Positions 1 to 9,283 are shown, numbered from the stretch's first letter. The stretch: 64,000 nt of DNA from Salinimonas profundi (GCF_014750655.1 NZ_JABBXD010000003.1:62001-126000), one strand, 5' to 3'. Translations and numbers: made by a program. Notes: generated from the letters alone by a model not told the origin.

Positions 1-133
1 CAAAGTCATTCACTTCTAACGTGGACATGCCCAAGTCAATTATCTTGTCTAACTCAGTAAAAACACGCGCCAGTAGTTGCCCCGATTCGCGCATCAATTG
101 AATTTCGTGCGCCGATTTCACCAAGCTATTCAC
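1..133 (-). CDS. map: Methionine aminopeptidase type I, N-terminal part (runs off the window)
   Basis: Only the first 44 codons are inside the window. The translation begins MNSLVKSAHEIQLMRESGQL and continues with a segment ending STLEVNDF. This matches the N-terminus of type I methionine aminopeptidases, where the pattern 'EI..MR.AG.L...V' is followed by 'G.ST.E.N'. The family removes the initiator methionine from new proteins in the cytoplasm using two metal ions; the metal ligands lie outside the window. The start is a GTG at 131-133, which overlaps the end of the upstream ParD-like gene by 8 bases, so the two are probably translated together. It may be a second, accessory map copy, which cannot be decided here. 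Confidence 0.72.
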   Translation of the reverse strand, partial: MNSLVKSAHEIQLMRESGQLLARVFTELDKIIDLGMSTLEVNDF

Positions 134-332
134 TGATCAACCTAACCGACTTCACGTTTTGAGAACGCATTTCACGTTCAATAATTTGCTCATAGGTTAA
201 CGTTGGATTCTGCTCGGCAATCCGACCTACTTTCATCCAAAATTCTGCTTGAGAATTTATTGAACGCTCCATTACCGCACTGGTTTTGCGAACCTCTTCA
301 TGAAGAGTATCTGAAATTTTTACTATACCCAT
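126..332 (-). CDS. ParD-like antitoxin-family small protein
   Basis: A 68-residue protein starting MGIVKISDTLHEEVRKTSAV. It looks like the ParD-like family: a short ribbon-helix-helix-like start ('VKISDTLHEEVR') followed by 'RSINSQAEFWMKVGRIAEQNPTL'. The family is annotated as antitoxin-like, but no RelE/ParE toxin follows. Instead the next gene, overlapping by 8 bases, is a methionine aminopeptidase. I infer that the pair forms one transcriptional unit and that the small protein may regulate it or act on the aminopeptidase. Function is not proven. The family call is fairly sure, the role is not. Confidence 0.65.
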   Translation of the reverse strand: MGIVKISDTLHEEVRKTSAVMERSINSQAEFWMKVGRIAEQNPTLTYEQIIEREMRSQNVKSVRLISE

Positions 333-691
333 AACGATTACACTTTAACTATGAATTGTAGCATTATGTATCACAATGGATGCTTATTGCAAATTAGAAA
401 AGCGTGCCAGGAGTAGAACAAATAAAGCCGATATCACCCCAGCTAAAAAATGATCCGCTAACCTTTCATTCATCAAACGAAGGCGGCAGTCTGCTCTTGT
501 TTTTTTCTGCCACTACGTTAATTATCCGAGGCAACATAGTAAGTAAACCGCACCATGATGTAATTACTATCAGCGTCCGATTGCAGTATGCTAGATTCCT
601 TCTTAACCCGAAATCAATTCAGTTTAAAAGCTATTCATAAGTTCAGTATAAAGTCTCACGAGATTTAAATAGTCTGGATTGCTCTTGCTAA
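333..691. other. Non-coding or decayed stretch
   Basis: About 360 bases without a gene I can support. A 78-codon open frame at 404-640 (plus) has no recognisable domain, no ribosome binding site and an unnatural composition, so I do not call it. The stretch is AT-rich and ends against a glycine-rich coding remnant, which suggests decay after rearrangement. Confidence 0.5.
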
Positions 692-862
692 AGTGGACAC
701 AGCCCTGAGGCTGTTGGTGGCGGTATTGCTAGTGGAGTTATTGGTGGTGTCGCAGATTTTGCGGGCGGTTTTGGTTTCGGCGTTGGTGCTGGCATCACGG
801 GCAGTAGCGGTTTAGGCACAGCGATTGGCACAATTAGTGGCGCTTGTTTTTGTTACTTATAA
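692..862 (+). pseudogene. Glycine-rich coding remnant (C-terminal tail of a lost gene)
   Basis: The frame is open from a stop at 689-691 to TAA at 860-862 and has no start codon. From 704 it reads PEAVGGGIASGVIGGVADFA, then a run of Gly/Phe/Ala/Ser/Thr ending GTIS-GACFCYL. Such low-complexity glycine-alanine hydrophobic stretches occur in RHS-like, colicin-like or other large secreted proteins, often before a variable C-terminal domain. Nothing upstream codes for the rest, so I read it as a leftover of a larger gene. The parent family is a guess. The next small membrane protein begins just after it. Confidence 0.35.
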
Positions 863-899
863 TCAAAAGAAGCATCGGTCACTCTTTCTGGTAAGAAAA

Positions 900-1274
900 A
901 TGACTGTACTCTTTTTATTAAATTACACCACGACATTATTTCTTGTATTTATATTTGCGGGAGCGCTTGCACCTGAGAACCAATCTGTACGCATTGCTTT
1001 TTATACAACGGTTGTTTTAATGGTGACACTTGTTTGCTGGATATGGGGCAGACATTCGATAATCAGGCGTGGCAAATATGTTTATATCCAAACATTCCCA
1101 ACCGTCACCAAAATTCACGAAGAAGAAATTGAGAATCTTACAATTATTGAAAAGCACGTATTGGTTAATAAAAAAGATAGAAGTCAGAAGAAACATCATT
1201 TTATGTTTGGCCCGACCGAGGGTATTCATGACTCTGTAACCCCTTTAATCAATAATCAGATTAAACGGTTATAA
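900..1274 (+). CDS. Small two-TM membrane protein, unknown function
   Basis: About 124 residues if it starts at the ATG at 900; the same frame is open to 825. Two hydrophobic helices (about residues 3-23 and 32-52) are followed by a charged cytoplasm-like region with a GRHSIIRRGKYVYIQTF segment. That tail resembles the β-strand region of small bacterial PH-like membrane proteins, but I do not recognise a family. It lies directly downstream of a glycine-rich remnant that could be the tail of a secreted toxin, so an orphan immunity protein is one possibility (speculative). No clear ribosome binding site is visible, so its status as a real gene is moderate. Confidence 0.4.
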   Translation: MTVLFLLNYTTTLFLVFIFAGALAPENQSVRIAFYTTVVLMVTLVCWIWGRHSIIRRGKYVYIQTFPTVTKIHEEEIENLTIIEKHVLVNKKDRSQKKHHFMFGPTEGIHDSVTPLINNQIKRL

Positions 1275-1544
1275 TCAATGCATCCACAACATCACTACGA
1301 AGTTAAAAACGGCTAAATCCTAAATGCAGGTTATTGAATGGTAGAGGCCGGGGCTCGGTGTCAGTTAAAAAGCGTAACCTTAGTCTCAGAACGAGTAGAC
1401 AACAGTTTCATGACCAACCTATCTTAAACACTTATCTCAAAAGCGCTAAATACCACTCAAAGACACCTTTCACAGCGAGTAATATATAACGTTACTACTT
1501 TATACTCCGGCAATAAGCCCCAGTTGTTAACCGGGGCATCAGGA
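1275..1544. other. Intergenic stretch, no gene seen
   Basis: I see no supported gene in these 270 bases. Near the right end is an imperfect hairpin (1517-1537), listed separately as a possible weak terminator of the metallophosphoesterase gene that ends at 1545 on the minus strand. Confidence 0.5.
1513..1537 (-). terminator. Weak hairpin after the metallophosphoesterase gene
   Basis: GCCCC (1517-1521) pairs with GGGGC (1533-1537) and GTT (1523-1525) with AAC (1529-1531). Read on the minus strand, the hairpin is followed by TTATTG rather than a clean T run, so termination efficiency may be low. Confidence 0.4.
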
Positions 1545-2540
1545 CTACTTCTTGCTCTTATCCAAATCATAATGATAGAGCGCTTTACCCTTGTCATCGA
1601 TGAATTCAAGAGTAAACGTGTGATGATTGACTTTTACGACAGCAAAACCGGCTGATGATTTGGCAAAAGCGGTAAATTCCCGCTGTGCCACCGGGCGGAT
1701 CTCTGAGCCACCACCAGAAACAAAGTGTTCGACACTACTACCGGCAGGCTTGTTGTGTTGCAAATCATGTTCATGACCGGCGATGTAGGCATCTACCTCA
1801 TACTTTTCCAACAACGGTTCTATTACACCGCGTACTGCGCCGGTTTCGCCGTAGCGTTTACCGCTGGAATAAAGCGGATGATGACCAATCACAATGGTCC
1901 AGTCGGCATTTTCATTGTCTTTCAGCGTTTGTTCAAACCAAGCCAGTTGCGCTTTGCCGTCCTGCCGCTGGGTCTCTTGATACTTGGGTTCGTGCTGATA
2001 ATCTGGATTAAGTGGGTTAGTATCTAAAAAGACCAGATGTACCGTCCCTCCTTCTTCAAGTTTGATCATCTTCTCAAAATACTGGGCGGGCATATTCCAG
2101 CGACGACTAATATCAGAATAATCGATTTGGGCCTGCCAATTGCCCCGATAATCATGATTACCTAGCACCACGTACCAATCCACAAAGAGGCTCGGACCAT
2201 CATAAATGGCTTCGTAGGAACTCTGCCAGTAGGGATCATTGACCGACGCAACACCGTTCTCATAAAAGTTGTCACCGGTTGAAATGATCATGTCTGCATC
2301 AAACTGATACGACGCAACATCCATCCATTTAGCGACGCTGCGCTGAGCAAAGTGGCCATTTCGGCCCCAATCACCGACGACCAAAAAGGTGTAGCCGTCA
2401 TCCATATCAGTTATTGAAGACTTTATTTGGTGTGTTTGATAGTAGTGCTCATCGAAGACTTCGTCTTGCTGGTGTTCGGCAGCATAGGTGAGCGACGAAC
2501 TGACTAATGTGGCCAGAACTAAACGTTGTATAAATTTCAT
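1545..2540 (-). CDS. Exported metallophosphoesterase, purple-acid-phosphatase-like
   Basis: 331 residues with a signal peptide (about 1-21, cut near TYA-AE). The calcineurin-like metal-binding motifs occur in order: GDWG (56-59), GDNFYENG (89-96), GNHDY (127-131), GHHP (219-222) and GHEHDLQ (255-261). Their spacing and the 'GDNFY' form match small tartrate-resistant/purple acid phosphatases, which release phosphate from monoesters with a two-metal centre, here in the periplasm or outside the cell. It is the last of three same-strand genes (phosphatase, TonB receptor, this gene) and starts 52 bases after the receptor stop, with a TGAGG ribosome site. I infer a role in organophosphate scavenging; the substrate is unknown. 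Confidence 0.85.
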   Translation of the reverse strand: MKFIQRLVLATLVSSSLTYAAEHQQDEVFDEHYYQTHQIKSSITDMDDGYTFLVVGDWGRNGHFAQRSVAKWMDVASYQFDADMIISTGDNFYENGVASVNDPYWQSSYEAIYDGPSLFVDWYVVLGNHDYRGNWQAQIDYSDISRRWNMPAQYFEKMIKLEEGGTVHLVFLDTNPLNPDYQHEPKYQETQRQDGKAQLAWFEQTLKDNENADWTIVIGHHPLYSSGKRYGETGAVRGVIEPLLEKYEVDAYIAGHEHDLQHNKPAGSSVEHFVSGGGSEIRPVAQREFTAFAKSSAGFAVVKVNHHTFTLEFIDDKGKALYHYDLDKSKK

Positions 2541-2592
2541 TAAAACCTCAGAGTTCTGGCGGACCGGGGCCCGCCTTTTTTATCAATTTTGA

Positions 2593-5286
2593 TTAAAGTT
2601 GCCAGTTAAAACCAATTTCGAAAGTACGGCCATACTCTTCGTACTGGGCATTCTGGTCACGTCGGTCGAAGTAGTGATAGTACGGTTCATCATTAATATT
2701 GATGGCATTAAAATAGACCGTAAGATCCTGGTTGATGTAATATTTGCCCATGAAATCTAACTGTTGATGAGCATCTTCCATTCGCAACATGTCACCGTCG
2801 ATTTCGTCCAGGTTTTTACTTTTGTAATTCATAGCCAGACGCAGGCTCCAGTCGTTGTCTTCGTACCCTACAGTAAGATTACCAACGGTATCCGACTGGT
2901 TAGGCAGGCTGGTTTTATATTCCTCGCCGTCTAATAAGGTGGTGGCATCAGAAGATGAGAAGGTACCGTTTGCGGATAGAAGCAGACCGTTATCAAAAAC
3001 TTTAACCCACGACAGCTCAACACCCGATAGATCAGCGTCTTCACCATTGCGCGGCTGAATGACTTCGTCAAAGCCTTCCCAGCCCTGCATGCCTGCTACA
3101 TCAGCGTAGACCACAAAATTATCGATTTGCTTGTAAAACAAACCGGCAGATAGCACACCAATCTGGCCCGGGTAGTATTCAACCGACAGGTCGAAGTTAT
3201 CTGACTCATAAGGTTGCAATTGCGGGTTACCCACTTCTGCTTCACGCTCGGTAACAAAAGCGCCATCATCCTCTTCGGTTTTGCTCTCAATAATCTGAAA
3301 AGCGGCTGATTCCTCAAAGCCCGGGCGCGCGATTGTTTGTGTATAGGCACCGCGAAAAATCAGCTTGTCTGAAATAGTGTACTTAACGTTAATGCTGGGC
3401 AGAAAGTGATTATAATTTCGCTCAGACTGCCATACCGTATTAGCCACTTCTTCTGTATCATTTTGTTCATCTTCAATCAGCTCGACACGCATCCCGGTGG
3501 TATCAAAGTCGGTTTTTTCATAACGAACACCGGCCACTATGTGCAAGTCGTTAATATCAAATGTACTCATCAGATAAGCTGCGAAGATATCTTCGTTGGT
3601 TTGGTAAGACGCGCCATTGGACTCCAGTTCAGAATCAAGGTCAGCCAACTCTAACGCACCACGATTCTGGTCAAAATAAGAACGCATCTCGCCGCGGTTA
3701 AGGCCCGGGCCGAAGTTACCCAGCCCCCAGTCTACGTCACCGGCCGCAAAGCGCGTGGGATCCGTATTATCGAAGTCCCCGTCGTAATTGTAGATGTTGC
3801 TGTCGACAGTTTTAGTGCGGGTACGGTACTTAATCCCGGTTTTGATTTCGGTGAGATACGTGTTTTGGGCAAAGGCTTTGCTCAGGTTCGCTTTAATACT
3901 TTTTTCTGTATCCTCGGCATAGTTATCCTCAAAGCTGATTTCGTCAACCTCGTAGTTATTGAAATCATTGACCGACTCCGGGTAAACAATGCTGGGGATG
4001 ACCTGTTGCATATCACTCTCGATACTGTCGTTTTCGATGATAAAGTTGTAATAAAGTGCATCCGGCTCATCTTCGTCAGACTTGGCATAACCCAGTTGAT
4101 AGTCAAAAGTCCATTCGTCACGAACATGCTCGCCCCCGACAGCGATAGTCAGAATAGATTGTTCTTCATAACGGTCTTTGGATTGACGTTCAACTTCGGA
4201 GTCTTCGTCGTCAAATACAAAGGTATTGCGCTGGCGATATTCTTCATCAGAAAATTCGCTGTACAGGGTGCGAAGATAGTAAGAATTATTGAAGTCAGGA
4301 CGATAGTCAAAGTTGACCGCAGCCCCTAAACGCTCACGGGTAATCGTGTAATGACGCTGTTCAATTTCGTCGTCAGCATTTGACTCGATATTGTCTGAAC
4401 CAAAATCGCGTTTGAGATATGACAAGGCTGCGGCCACACCAAACGTGTCTTTCCAGAGGTTGGTATAAGTGCCGGAAACCTTAGGGCTCACCTCATCGCG
4501 CAACTCGTTCTGACTTAGTTGCCCCGATACACTGGCAGTCTGGCCTTTACGGTCAAAGGCGCTTACCGATTTAACAGCAATCGAACCACCAATCGCGTCA
4601 CCGTCCATATCCGATGTCACAGACTTAGAGACTTCCAGGGTCTGAATTAACTCAGAGGGAATAACGTCCAGAGTAACTGACCGAACTCCACCTTCCGGAG
4701 AAGGCACATTTAAACCGTTGATGGTAACGTTATTCAGATTAGGGTCGATACCACGAATAGATACAAAGCGGCCTTCCCCCTGATCGCGTTCGATAGACAA
4801 ACCAGGCAGGCGTTGCAATGATTCGGCTGCGTTTTGGTCTGGAAACTGCCCGATAGCATCGGCAGAAACTATGGATTTGATATTATCAGCCATGCGCTGC
4901 TGATTAATTGCACTGGCCTGACCGCCACGCTGACCTCGAACCATCACCTCTTCAAGAGTATCGCTGGCGCTTTCCAGCGTAATCACTGGCGTTATATTTT
5001 TGCCCTCGGTCAGCGTAATCTTGCGAGAAACGGGCTCTGCCCCCAAATATGTCACTACCAGTGTAAACTGACCGGCTGGCAGATTATTAAACCGAAATGT
5101 GCCGTCGCGGGCAGAGAAAGTTTCCTTACCTAATTCAGTAATTTCAATCTTCGCTCCGGCAAAAACCCGGTCTTGACTATTATTGGTTAGCTGGCCAATC
5201 AAGCCAGCGTTATCCGCTGCGACTGAAGCAAACGAATAGCAAGCAGTACTGACAGCCAGAGTCAGGCTTGAGATACGATTTTTCAT
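2593..5286 (-). CDS. TonB-dependent outer-membrane receptor
   Basis: 897 residues. A signal peptide (about 1-24, ending SVAA-DN) is followed by a carboxypeptidase-regulatory-like β-domain (about 26-105), then a plug domain with the pattern IGQFPDQNAAESLQRLPGLS and 'SIRGIDPNLNNVTINGL' (about 145-195). A 22-strand-barrel-like C-terminal region ends in aromatic FEIGFNWQL, the usual outer-membrane insertion signal. This architecture is typical of the large Alteromonadales/Caulobacter receptors that import oligosaccharides, phosphate esters or peptides with TonB energy. Its position between two exported phosphatases suggests uptake of a phosphorylated compound such as an inositol phosphate (inference). 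Confidence 0.92.
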   Translation of the reverse strand: MKNRISSLTLAVSTACYSFASVAADNAGLIGQLTNNSQDRVFAGAKIEITELGKETFSARDGTFRFNNLPAGQFTLVVTYLGAEPVSRKITLTEGKNITPVITLESASDTLEEVMVRGQRGGQASAINQQRMADNIKSIVSADAIGQFPDQNAAESLQRLPGLSIERDQGEGRFVSIRGIDPNLNNVTINGLNVPSPEGGVRSVTLDVIPSELIQTLEVSKSVTSDMDGDAIGGSIAVKSVSAFDRKGQTASVSGQLSQNELRDEVSPKVSGTYTNLWKDTFGVAAALSYLKRDFGSDNIESNADDEIEQRHYTITRERLGAAVNFDYRPDFNNSYYLRTLYSEFSDEEYRQRNTFVFDDEDSEVERQSKDRYEEQSILTIAVGGEHVRDEWTFDYQLGYAKSDEDEPDALYYNFIIENDSIESDMQQVIPSIVYPESVNDFNNYEVDEISFEDNYAEDTEKSIKANLSKAFAQNTYLTEIKTGIKYRTRTKTVDSNIYNYDGDFDNTDPTRFAAGDVDWGLGNFGPGLNRGEMRSYFDQNRGALELADLDSELESNGASYQTNEDIFAAYLMSTFDINDLHIVAGVRYEKTDFDTTGMRVELIEDEQNDTEEVANTVWQSERNYNHFLPSINVKYTISDKLIFRGAYTQTIARPGFEESAAFQIIESKTEEDDGAFVTEREAEVGNPQLQPYESDNFDLSVEYYPGQIGVLSAGLFYKQIDNFVVYADVAGMQGWEGFDEVIQPRNGEDADLSGVELSWVKVFDNGLLLSANGTFSSSDATTLLDGEEYKTSLPNQSDTVGNLTVGYEDNDWSLRLAMNYKSKNLDEIDGDMLRMEDAHQQLDFMGKYYINQDLTVYFNAININDEPYYHYFDRRDQNAQYEEYGRTFEIGFNWQL

Positions 5287-5396
5287 GTGTGTTCTCTTAA
5301 ATGTTGTGTGTTGGCGGCTACGGTATAAAGCAAAAGTGACACGTTGATGATCGCTGAAACCTTATTGTGATATTTTTTCAGCAATGCTAAAGGCTA

Positions 5397-6749
5397 TTAA
5401 AGCTCGCCATGAAGCGCGTTTAGGCAAGCTTTAACTTCTTTAAATTCATAGAAGTAAGTAGTACCTTCGAGCGGTTTACACATTGCTGGGAAAGTCACTT
5501 CTTTTTCGTTATGAAGCATTCTCACCACAATATTCTGCTCGTTGTTCTGATACACTTCCCACTGCACATTTGCCGCCATAGGGGCGATATCAGCAGAGCG
5601 CCATGGATTGGTTTCATACGTATAGATTTCACCCTCGTCCACAGTGACTTCGGTGCCATCAAACTGTAGCCAGGTTGCTACCGGCATCAGCACCTGCGCG
5701 TGGGTAAACCGGAAACTGGCCAGCGGTGCATCTTCCGTGTCATCAATAAGCGAGTCGATTTGTAAAAGCATTTCACTGAACAGTGCATCCGCCGCCCGGT
5801 AAGTGATATCATCACCGGTGAAACCTGGGCCACGGCCATAAAACGAGTCAGCATCGTCCATATAGGCTAGCCAGGCTGCGTTCTCGTCGCTAATGAAAGG
5901 CGTCATATCGAGATCATCACTGTCTTTGGCAAGATCGGGGATCACCGCATACATACCATACAATGCCGAGACTGCATCCATACCATTGTCCAGTGTGTCC
6001 TCACCGTTATTGGCTTCAAAGTGCAATTTTCCTTGCTTCAGCTTGTCGATAAACGGCTGCGTGAACAGGCCTGACAATATACTTTCGCTGACGTCTGCCG
6101 ATTTTTCGCTGTTTTCAATCTGCGCCATCGCATTTTTGATACGCGGGTCGCTGTCTTTATATTCCTTGTAATCATGCGGGCCCTCGGCCTTGTGGAAATA
6201 AAGTGTCGCTTTGCTCACATAAGGAACTTGAAATTGGTCTGCCAGCACCGGTGCCGATTTGAGCAGACCCTGTCTGAATGCCTCGCCACTTTGTGCAGCC
6301 CGTGACCGCCCGGAGTTAGAAAACAACACCTGTCGTTCGGTTTCAGCTGTAAAAAAATCAGGATGGCGAGCGACCAGCCGCTGCGCCATATCATAATGCT
6401 CCTGCTTACCAATAGTACTTAGCTTGCCGTAACCTATTTTTTCCTGGACTTGCGTAAGCTTTGCCACTTGGGTAATTAACTTCTCGCCTAAAGGTGTCAG
6501 CGCATTGTCCGCTTTAGCCGCGAGCAGAAGGTCCATCATCAGTACATCATCATCGGCACTGGAAAGCCCCCGAGATCCATGTCGGGCTACATGTTGAATC
6601 ATTGCCAATTGATAGCCCTGCGGTACCTGACTATAGGACTGGTAATCCTGCTTAGGTTGATAAGGTGTTTTACTAGTTAGAAAATTCTGTCCGTTGGCGA
6701 CAGCTGATACCGTCACAAGTGATGCTGTGAACAATGTCAGTGTTCTCAT
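5397..6749 (-). CDS. Histidine acid phosphatase (phytase/MINPP-like), exported
   Basis: About 450 residues from the ATG at 6749, preceded by GGGAG five bases upstream; the frame also opens at a TTG 15 bases earlier. A signal peptide (start MRTLTLFTASLVTVSAVA) precedes the catalytic RHGSRG motif with its nucleophilic histidine, about 56 residues into the protein. The proton-donor region appears as THAQ near residue 345, closer to the HAE form of multiple inositol polyphosphate phosphatases than to the HD form of classical phytases. The family hydrolyses phosphomonoesters such as phytate in the periplasm or outside. A TonB receptor gene follows 110 bases downstream on the same strand, suggesting a shared regulon. 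Confidence 0.85.
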   Translation of the reverse strand: MRTLTLFTASLVTVSAVANGQNFLTSKTPYQPKQDYQSYSQVPQGYQLAMIQHVARHGSRGLSSADDDVLMMDLLLAAKADNALTPLGEKLITQVAKLTQVQEKIGYGKLSTIGKQEHYDMAQRLVARHPDFFTAETERQVLFSNSGRSRAAQSGEAFRQGLLKSAPVLADQFQVPYVSKATLYFHKAEGPHDYKEYKDSDPRIKNAMAQIENSEKSADVSESILSGLFTQPFIDKLKQGKLHFEANNGEDTLDNGMDAVSALYGMYAVIPDLAKDSDDLDMTPFISDENAAWLAYMDDADSFYGRGPGFTGDDITYRAADALFSEMLLQIDSLIDDTEDAPLASFRFTHAQVLMPVATWLQFDGTEVTVDEGEIYTYETNPWRSADIAPMAANVQWEVYQNNEQNIVVRMLHNEKEVTFPAMCKPLEGTTYFYEFKEVKACLNALHGEL

Positions 6750-6872
6750 AGAGGCTCCCGTCAAAAGTAATATGATCCGCTTATTGTTAAGCAGGGCTTA
6801 ACGTTGATTAAGAGAAACATAAGCAACTGTTATATCGAATAAATTTGATGGCACACATCCTATTTTCCCAAT

Positions 6873-6890
6873 ATGACAGTCTGATTACTT
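6873..6890 (-). promoter_or_regulatory. Weak candidate Pho box upstream of the histidine phosphatase
   Basis: Read on the minus strand this is AAGTAAT-CAGA-CTGTCAT. The second half-site matches the PhoB consensus CTGTCAT exactly; the first matches 4 of 7. It sits about 125 bases before the phosphatase start. Phosphate-starvation control would fit the gene, but one good half-site can arise by chance. Confidence 0.2.
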
Positions 6891-7400
6891 TACTGTTACC
6901 AAGCTATAAGTCGCGTAGTTTTCAGTATCAATGACATCTACGGCTGATTGAAATGTGCTTAAAGCGTTTGCACGCCTGCTGTGCTCAACCTGATAATCGA
7001 TTTGTTAATAAAACTGCTTTGCTGGTAATACCGAACAATACTTAAGGTGTGAGTAGCTAAATTGCGTAACGTAATTTTTTCGTTAGCATAGTCGAGGATT
7101 ACCGATATTAAATGGTAGGAAACTGTTTATATTTAGAGCTAATGAGAGATGTTATCGAGCAAATAAAGCCACTTTTATATCCTCCGTGAAACAGATATCT
7201 CATAGCTTAAAAAACCACGGTTAAAAATATTGTTATTTAGTCAGATAAGCCATTTGTGAACGTTCAGACCTGATGGTCTGCTTCTTGCGCTCAGCATACC
7301 ATCTCCCTTTCAGCGGTAATTGGGAAAGATTGGACAAAGCGGGATGAAGCTTATAGTAGACAGCAATTTGAAATTTTGGACACAATGACGTGTCCTCAAA

Positions 7401-7428
7401 ACAAAAAAGGCCACCTAATGGTGGCCTC
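7401..7428 (-). terminator. Rho-independent terminator of glmS
   Basis: AGGCCACC (7408-7415) pairs perfectly with GGTGGCCT (7420-7427) around a TAAT loop. On the minus strand it is followed by a run of six T, about 20 bases after the glmS stop. Confidence 0.9.
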
Positions 7429-7447
7429 TTTTATAGAGAATGACTTC

Positions 7448-9280
7448 TTATTCTACCGTTACCGATTTAGCCAGGTTACGGGGCTGGTCTACGTCAGTGC
7501 CTTTAATCAGTGCCACATAATAGGACAACAACTGAAGCGGTAGCGTATAGATGATTGGTGCGATAGCGGGTTCGCAGTGCGGCACGTTGATAACGCGCAT
7601 GGTGTCATCACTGGTAAATTTGGCATCTTTATCAGCAAACACATACATGATACCGCCGCGAGCGCGTACTTCTTCAACGTTAGATTTAAGCTTTTCAAGC
7701 AGTTCGTTATTCGGCGCAACCACGATAACCGGCATTTCTTCATCAATCAGAGCCAGTGGGCCGTGCTTCAGCTCGCCTGATGCGTAGGCTTCCGCATGGA
7801 TATATGAAATCTCTTTGAGCTTCAGTGCGCCTTCCATTGCAATCGGATACTGATCGCCACGTCCCAGGAACAGGCTGTGGTTCTTATCAGCAAACTCCTC
7901 GGCCAGATCTTCAATGCCTTCGCTGATGGTCAGCGTTTCTTCCAGCTTAGCGGGCAAGCTGTGCAAGCCGCGCACGATTTGTGCTTTATCGTCGCTGGTC
8001 AGGCCGTTGTGCTCACCAATTGCCAGGGTCAGCATTAAAAATGCGGTTAGCTGCGTGGTAAACGCTTTAGTAGAGGCTACCCCGATTTCGGCACCGGCTT
8101 TGGTCATAAACGCCATATCCGACTCACGCACCAGTGAAGAACCAGGTACGTTACAAATGGTCAGGCTGGACATATAACCTAAGTCTTTGGCCAGACGCAG
8201 GGCGGCCAGTGTATCGGCGGTTTCGCCCGACTGCGAAATAGTAACCAGTAAGCTGTTCTCGTGCACTACTGATTTGCGATATCTGAATTCTGAAGCGATC
8301 TCGATACCGCAAGACACATTCGCATACTGCTCCAGCCAGTAACGTGCTGTCATGCCCGCGTGATAGCTGGTACCGCATGCAATAATCTGCACGTGTTTTA
8401 CTTTGGCCAGAATCTCCACCGCCTGCTCGCCAAAAATATTGGTCATCAGGCCATGTTCGTCCAGACGATCTTTTAGGGTATTACGCACAACGGTAGGTTG
8501 TTCGTGAATTTCCTTAAGCATGTAGTGGCGGTAGCCTGCTTTATCGCCCGCGTCGTGCTCAACTTTCGAGTCAACAATTTCACGCTCTACCGGCTCACCG
8601 TTTTTATCAAAAATCAGCACTTCACGGCGAGTCACCTGAGCCACATCGCCCTCTTCTAAGAAGATGAAGCGGCGTGTCACTGGCAATAACGCCATCTGAT
8701 CAGACGCAATGAAGTTCTCGCCCAGACCCAGGCCGATAACCAGCGGGCTGCCAGAACGTGCGACAACCACCTTTGAAGGGTCTTCACGATCCATAATTAC
8801 GGTGCCGTATGCACCATGAAACTGGGCAACAGAATTCTGTACGGCTTTAAGCAGGTCGGCCCCTTTTTCCATCTCTGCATGCACGGTGTGAGCAATGGTT
8901 TCGGTGTCGGTGTCGCTGGTAAACCGGTAACCGGCAGCGCTGAGCTTTTCACGCAGGTCGATATAGTTTTCGATAATACCATTGTGAACAACGGCAATTC
9001 GCTCGTTGGAGGTGTGCGGGTGGGCGTTACTTTCTGTTACGCCGCCGTGGGTGGCCCATCGAGTATGCGCGATACCCGTCGTACCCGGCGCACCGTGCTG
9101 GGCAACAGCATCTACCAGCTCCTGTACTTTACCGGTACGGCGAAGGCGGTTAATACCACCGTCATTATCAAGCAGCGCAACACCGGCTGAATCATAACCA
9201 CGGTACTCAAGACGTTTAAGTCCTTCCAGAAGGATCTCAACAACATTACGTTCGGCGACAGCGCCTACAATTCCACACAT
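7448..9280 (-). CDS. glmS: Glutamine-fructose-6-phosphate aminotransferase (isomerizing)
   Basis: 610 residues, the normal family length. It begins MCGIVGAV, where Cys2 becomes the N-terminal nucleophile of the glutaminase domain (about 1-240) after Met removal. Two SIS sugar-isomerase domains follow (about 285-610) with the '[10 protein letters not shown]' and 'SQSGETADT' phosphosugar motifs, and the protein ends [11 protein letters not shown] as usual. It makes glucosamine-6-phosphate from fructose-6-phosphate and glutamine, the entry step to peptidoglycan and LPS amino sugars. It starts 3 bases after the DeoR-type regulator, so the two are co-transcribed. A perfect terminator hairpin follows. 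Confidence 0.98.
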   Translation of the reverse strand: MCGIVGAVAERNVVEILLEGLKRLEYRGYDSAGVALLDNDGGINRLRRTGKVQELVDAVAQHGAPGTTGIAHTRWATHGGVTESNAHPHTSNERIAVVHNGIIENYIDLREKLSAAGYRFTSDTDTETIAHTVHAEMEKGADLLKAVQNSVAQFHGAYGTVIMDREDPSKVVVARSGSPLVIGLGLGENFIASDQMALLPVTRRFIFLEEGDVAQVTRREVLIFDKNGEPVEREIVDSKVEHDAGDKAGYRHYMLKEIHEQPTVVRNTLKDRLDEHGLMTNIFGEQAVEILAKVKHVQIIACGTSYHAGMTARYWLEQYANVSCGIEIASEFRYRKSVVHENSLLVTISQSGETADTLAALRLAKDLGYMSSLTICNVPGSSLVRESDMAFMTKAGAEIGVASTKAFTTQLTAFLMLTLAIGEHNGLTSDDKAQIVRGLHSLPAKLEETLTISEGIEDLAEEFADKNHSLFLGRGDQYPIAMEGALKLKEISYIHAEAYASGELKHGPLALIDEEMPVIVVAPNNELLEKLKSNVEEVRARGGIMYVFADKDAKFTSDDTMRVINVPHCEPAIAPIIYTLPLQLLSYYVALIKGTDVDQPRNLAKSVTVE

Positions 9281-9283
9281 ATC

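Larger units (their letters stand above)
6750..7447. other. Long intergenic region between the phosphatase and glmS
   Basis: About 700 AT-rich bases with no supported gene on either strand. It should hold the promoter of the phosphatase near its left end. It also carries a short perfect inverted repeat GGACAC-N6-GTGTCC (7378-7395) and, at the right end, the glmS terminator. I see no RNA gene that I can name. Confidence 0.6.

Noticed and set aside
404-640. 78-codon open frame on the plus strand
   Set aside because: No ribosome site, no recognisable domain and odd composition; it lies in sequence that looks decayed.
2555-2578. Short hairpin GGCGG/CCGCC between the TonB receptor and the metallophosphoesterase
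   Set aside because: Its T run faces the plus strand, so it cannot terminate the minus-strand genes, and no plus-strand gene ends here.
7378-7395. Short GGACAC/GTGTCC inverted repeat before the glmS terminator
   Set aside because: Too short and lacking context to call a site; mentioned only within the intergenic entry.
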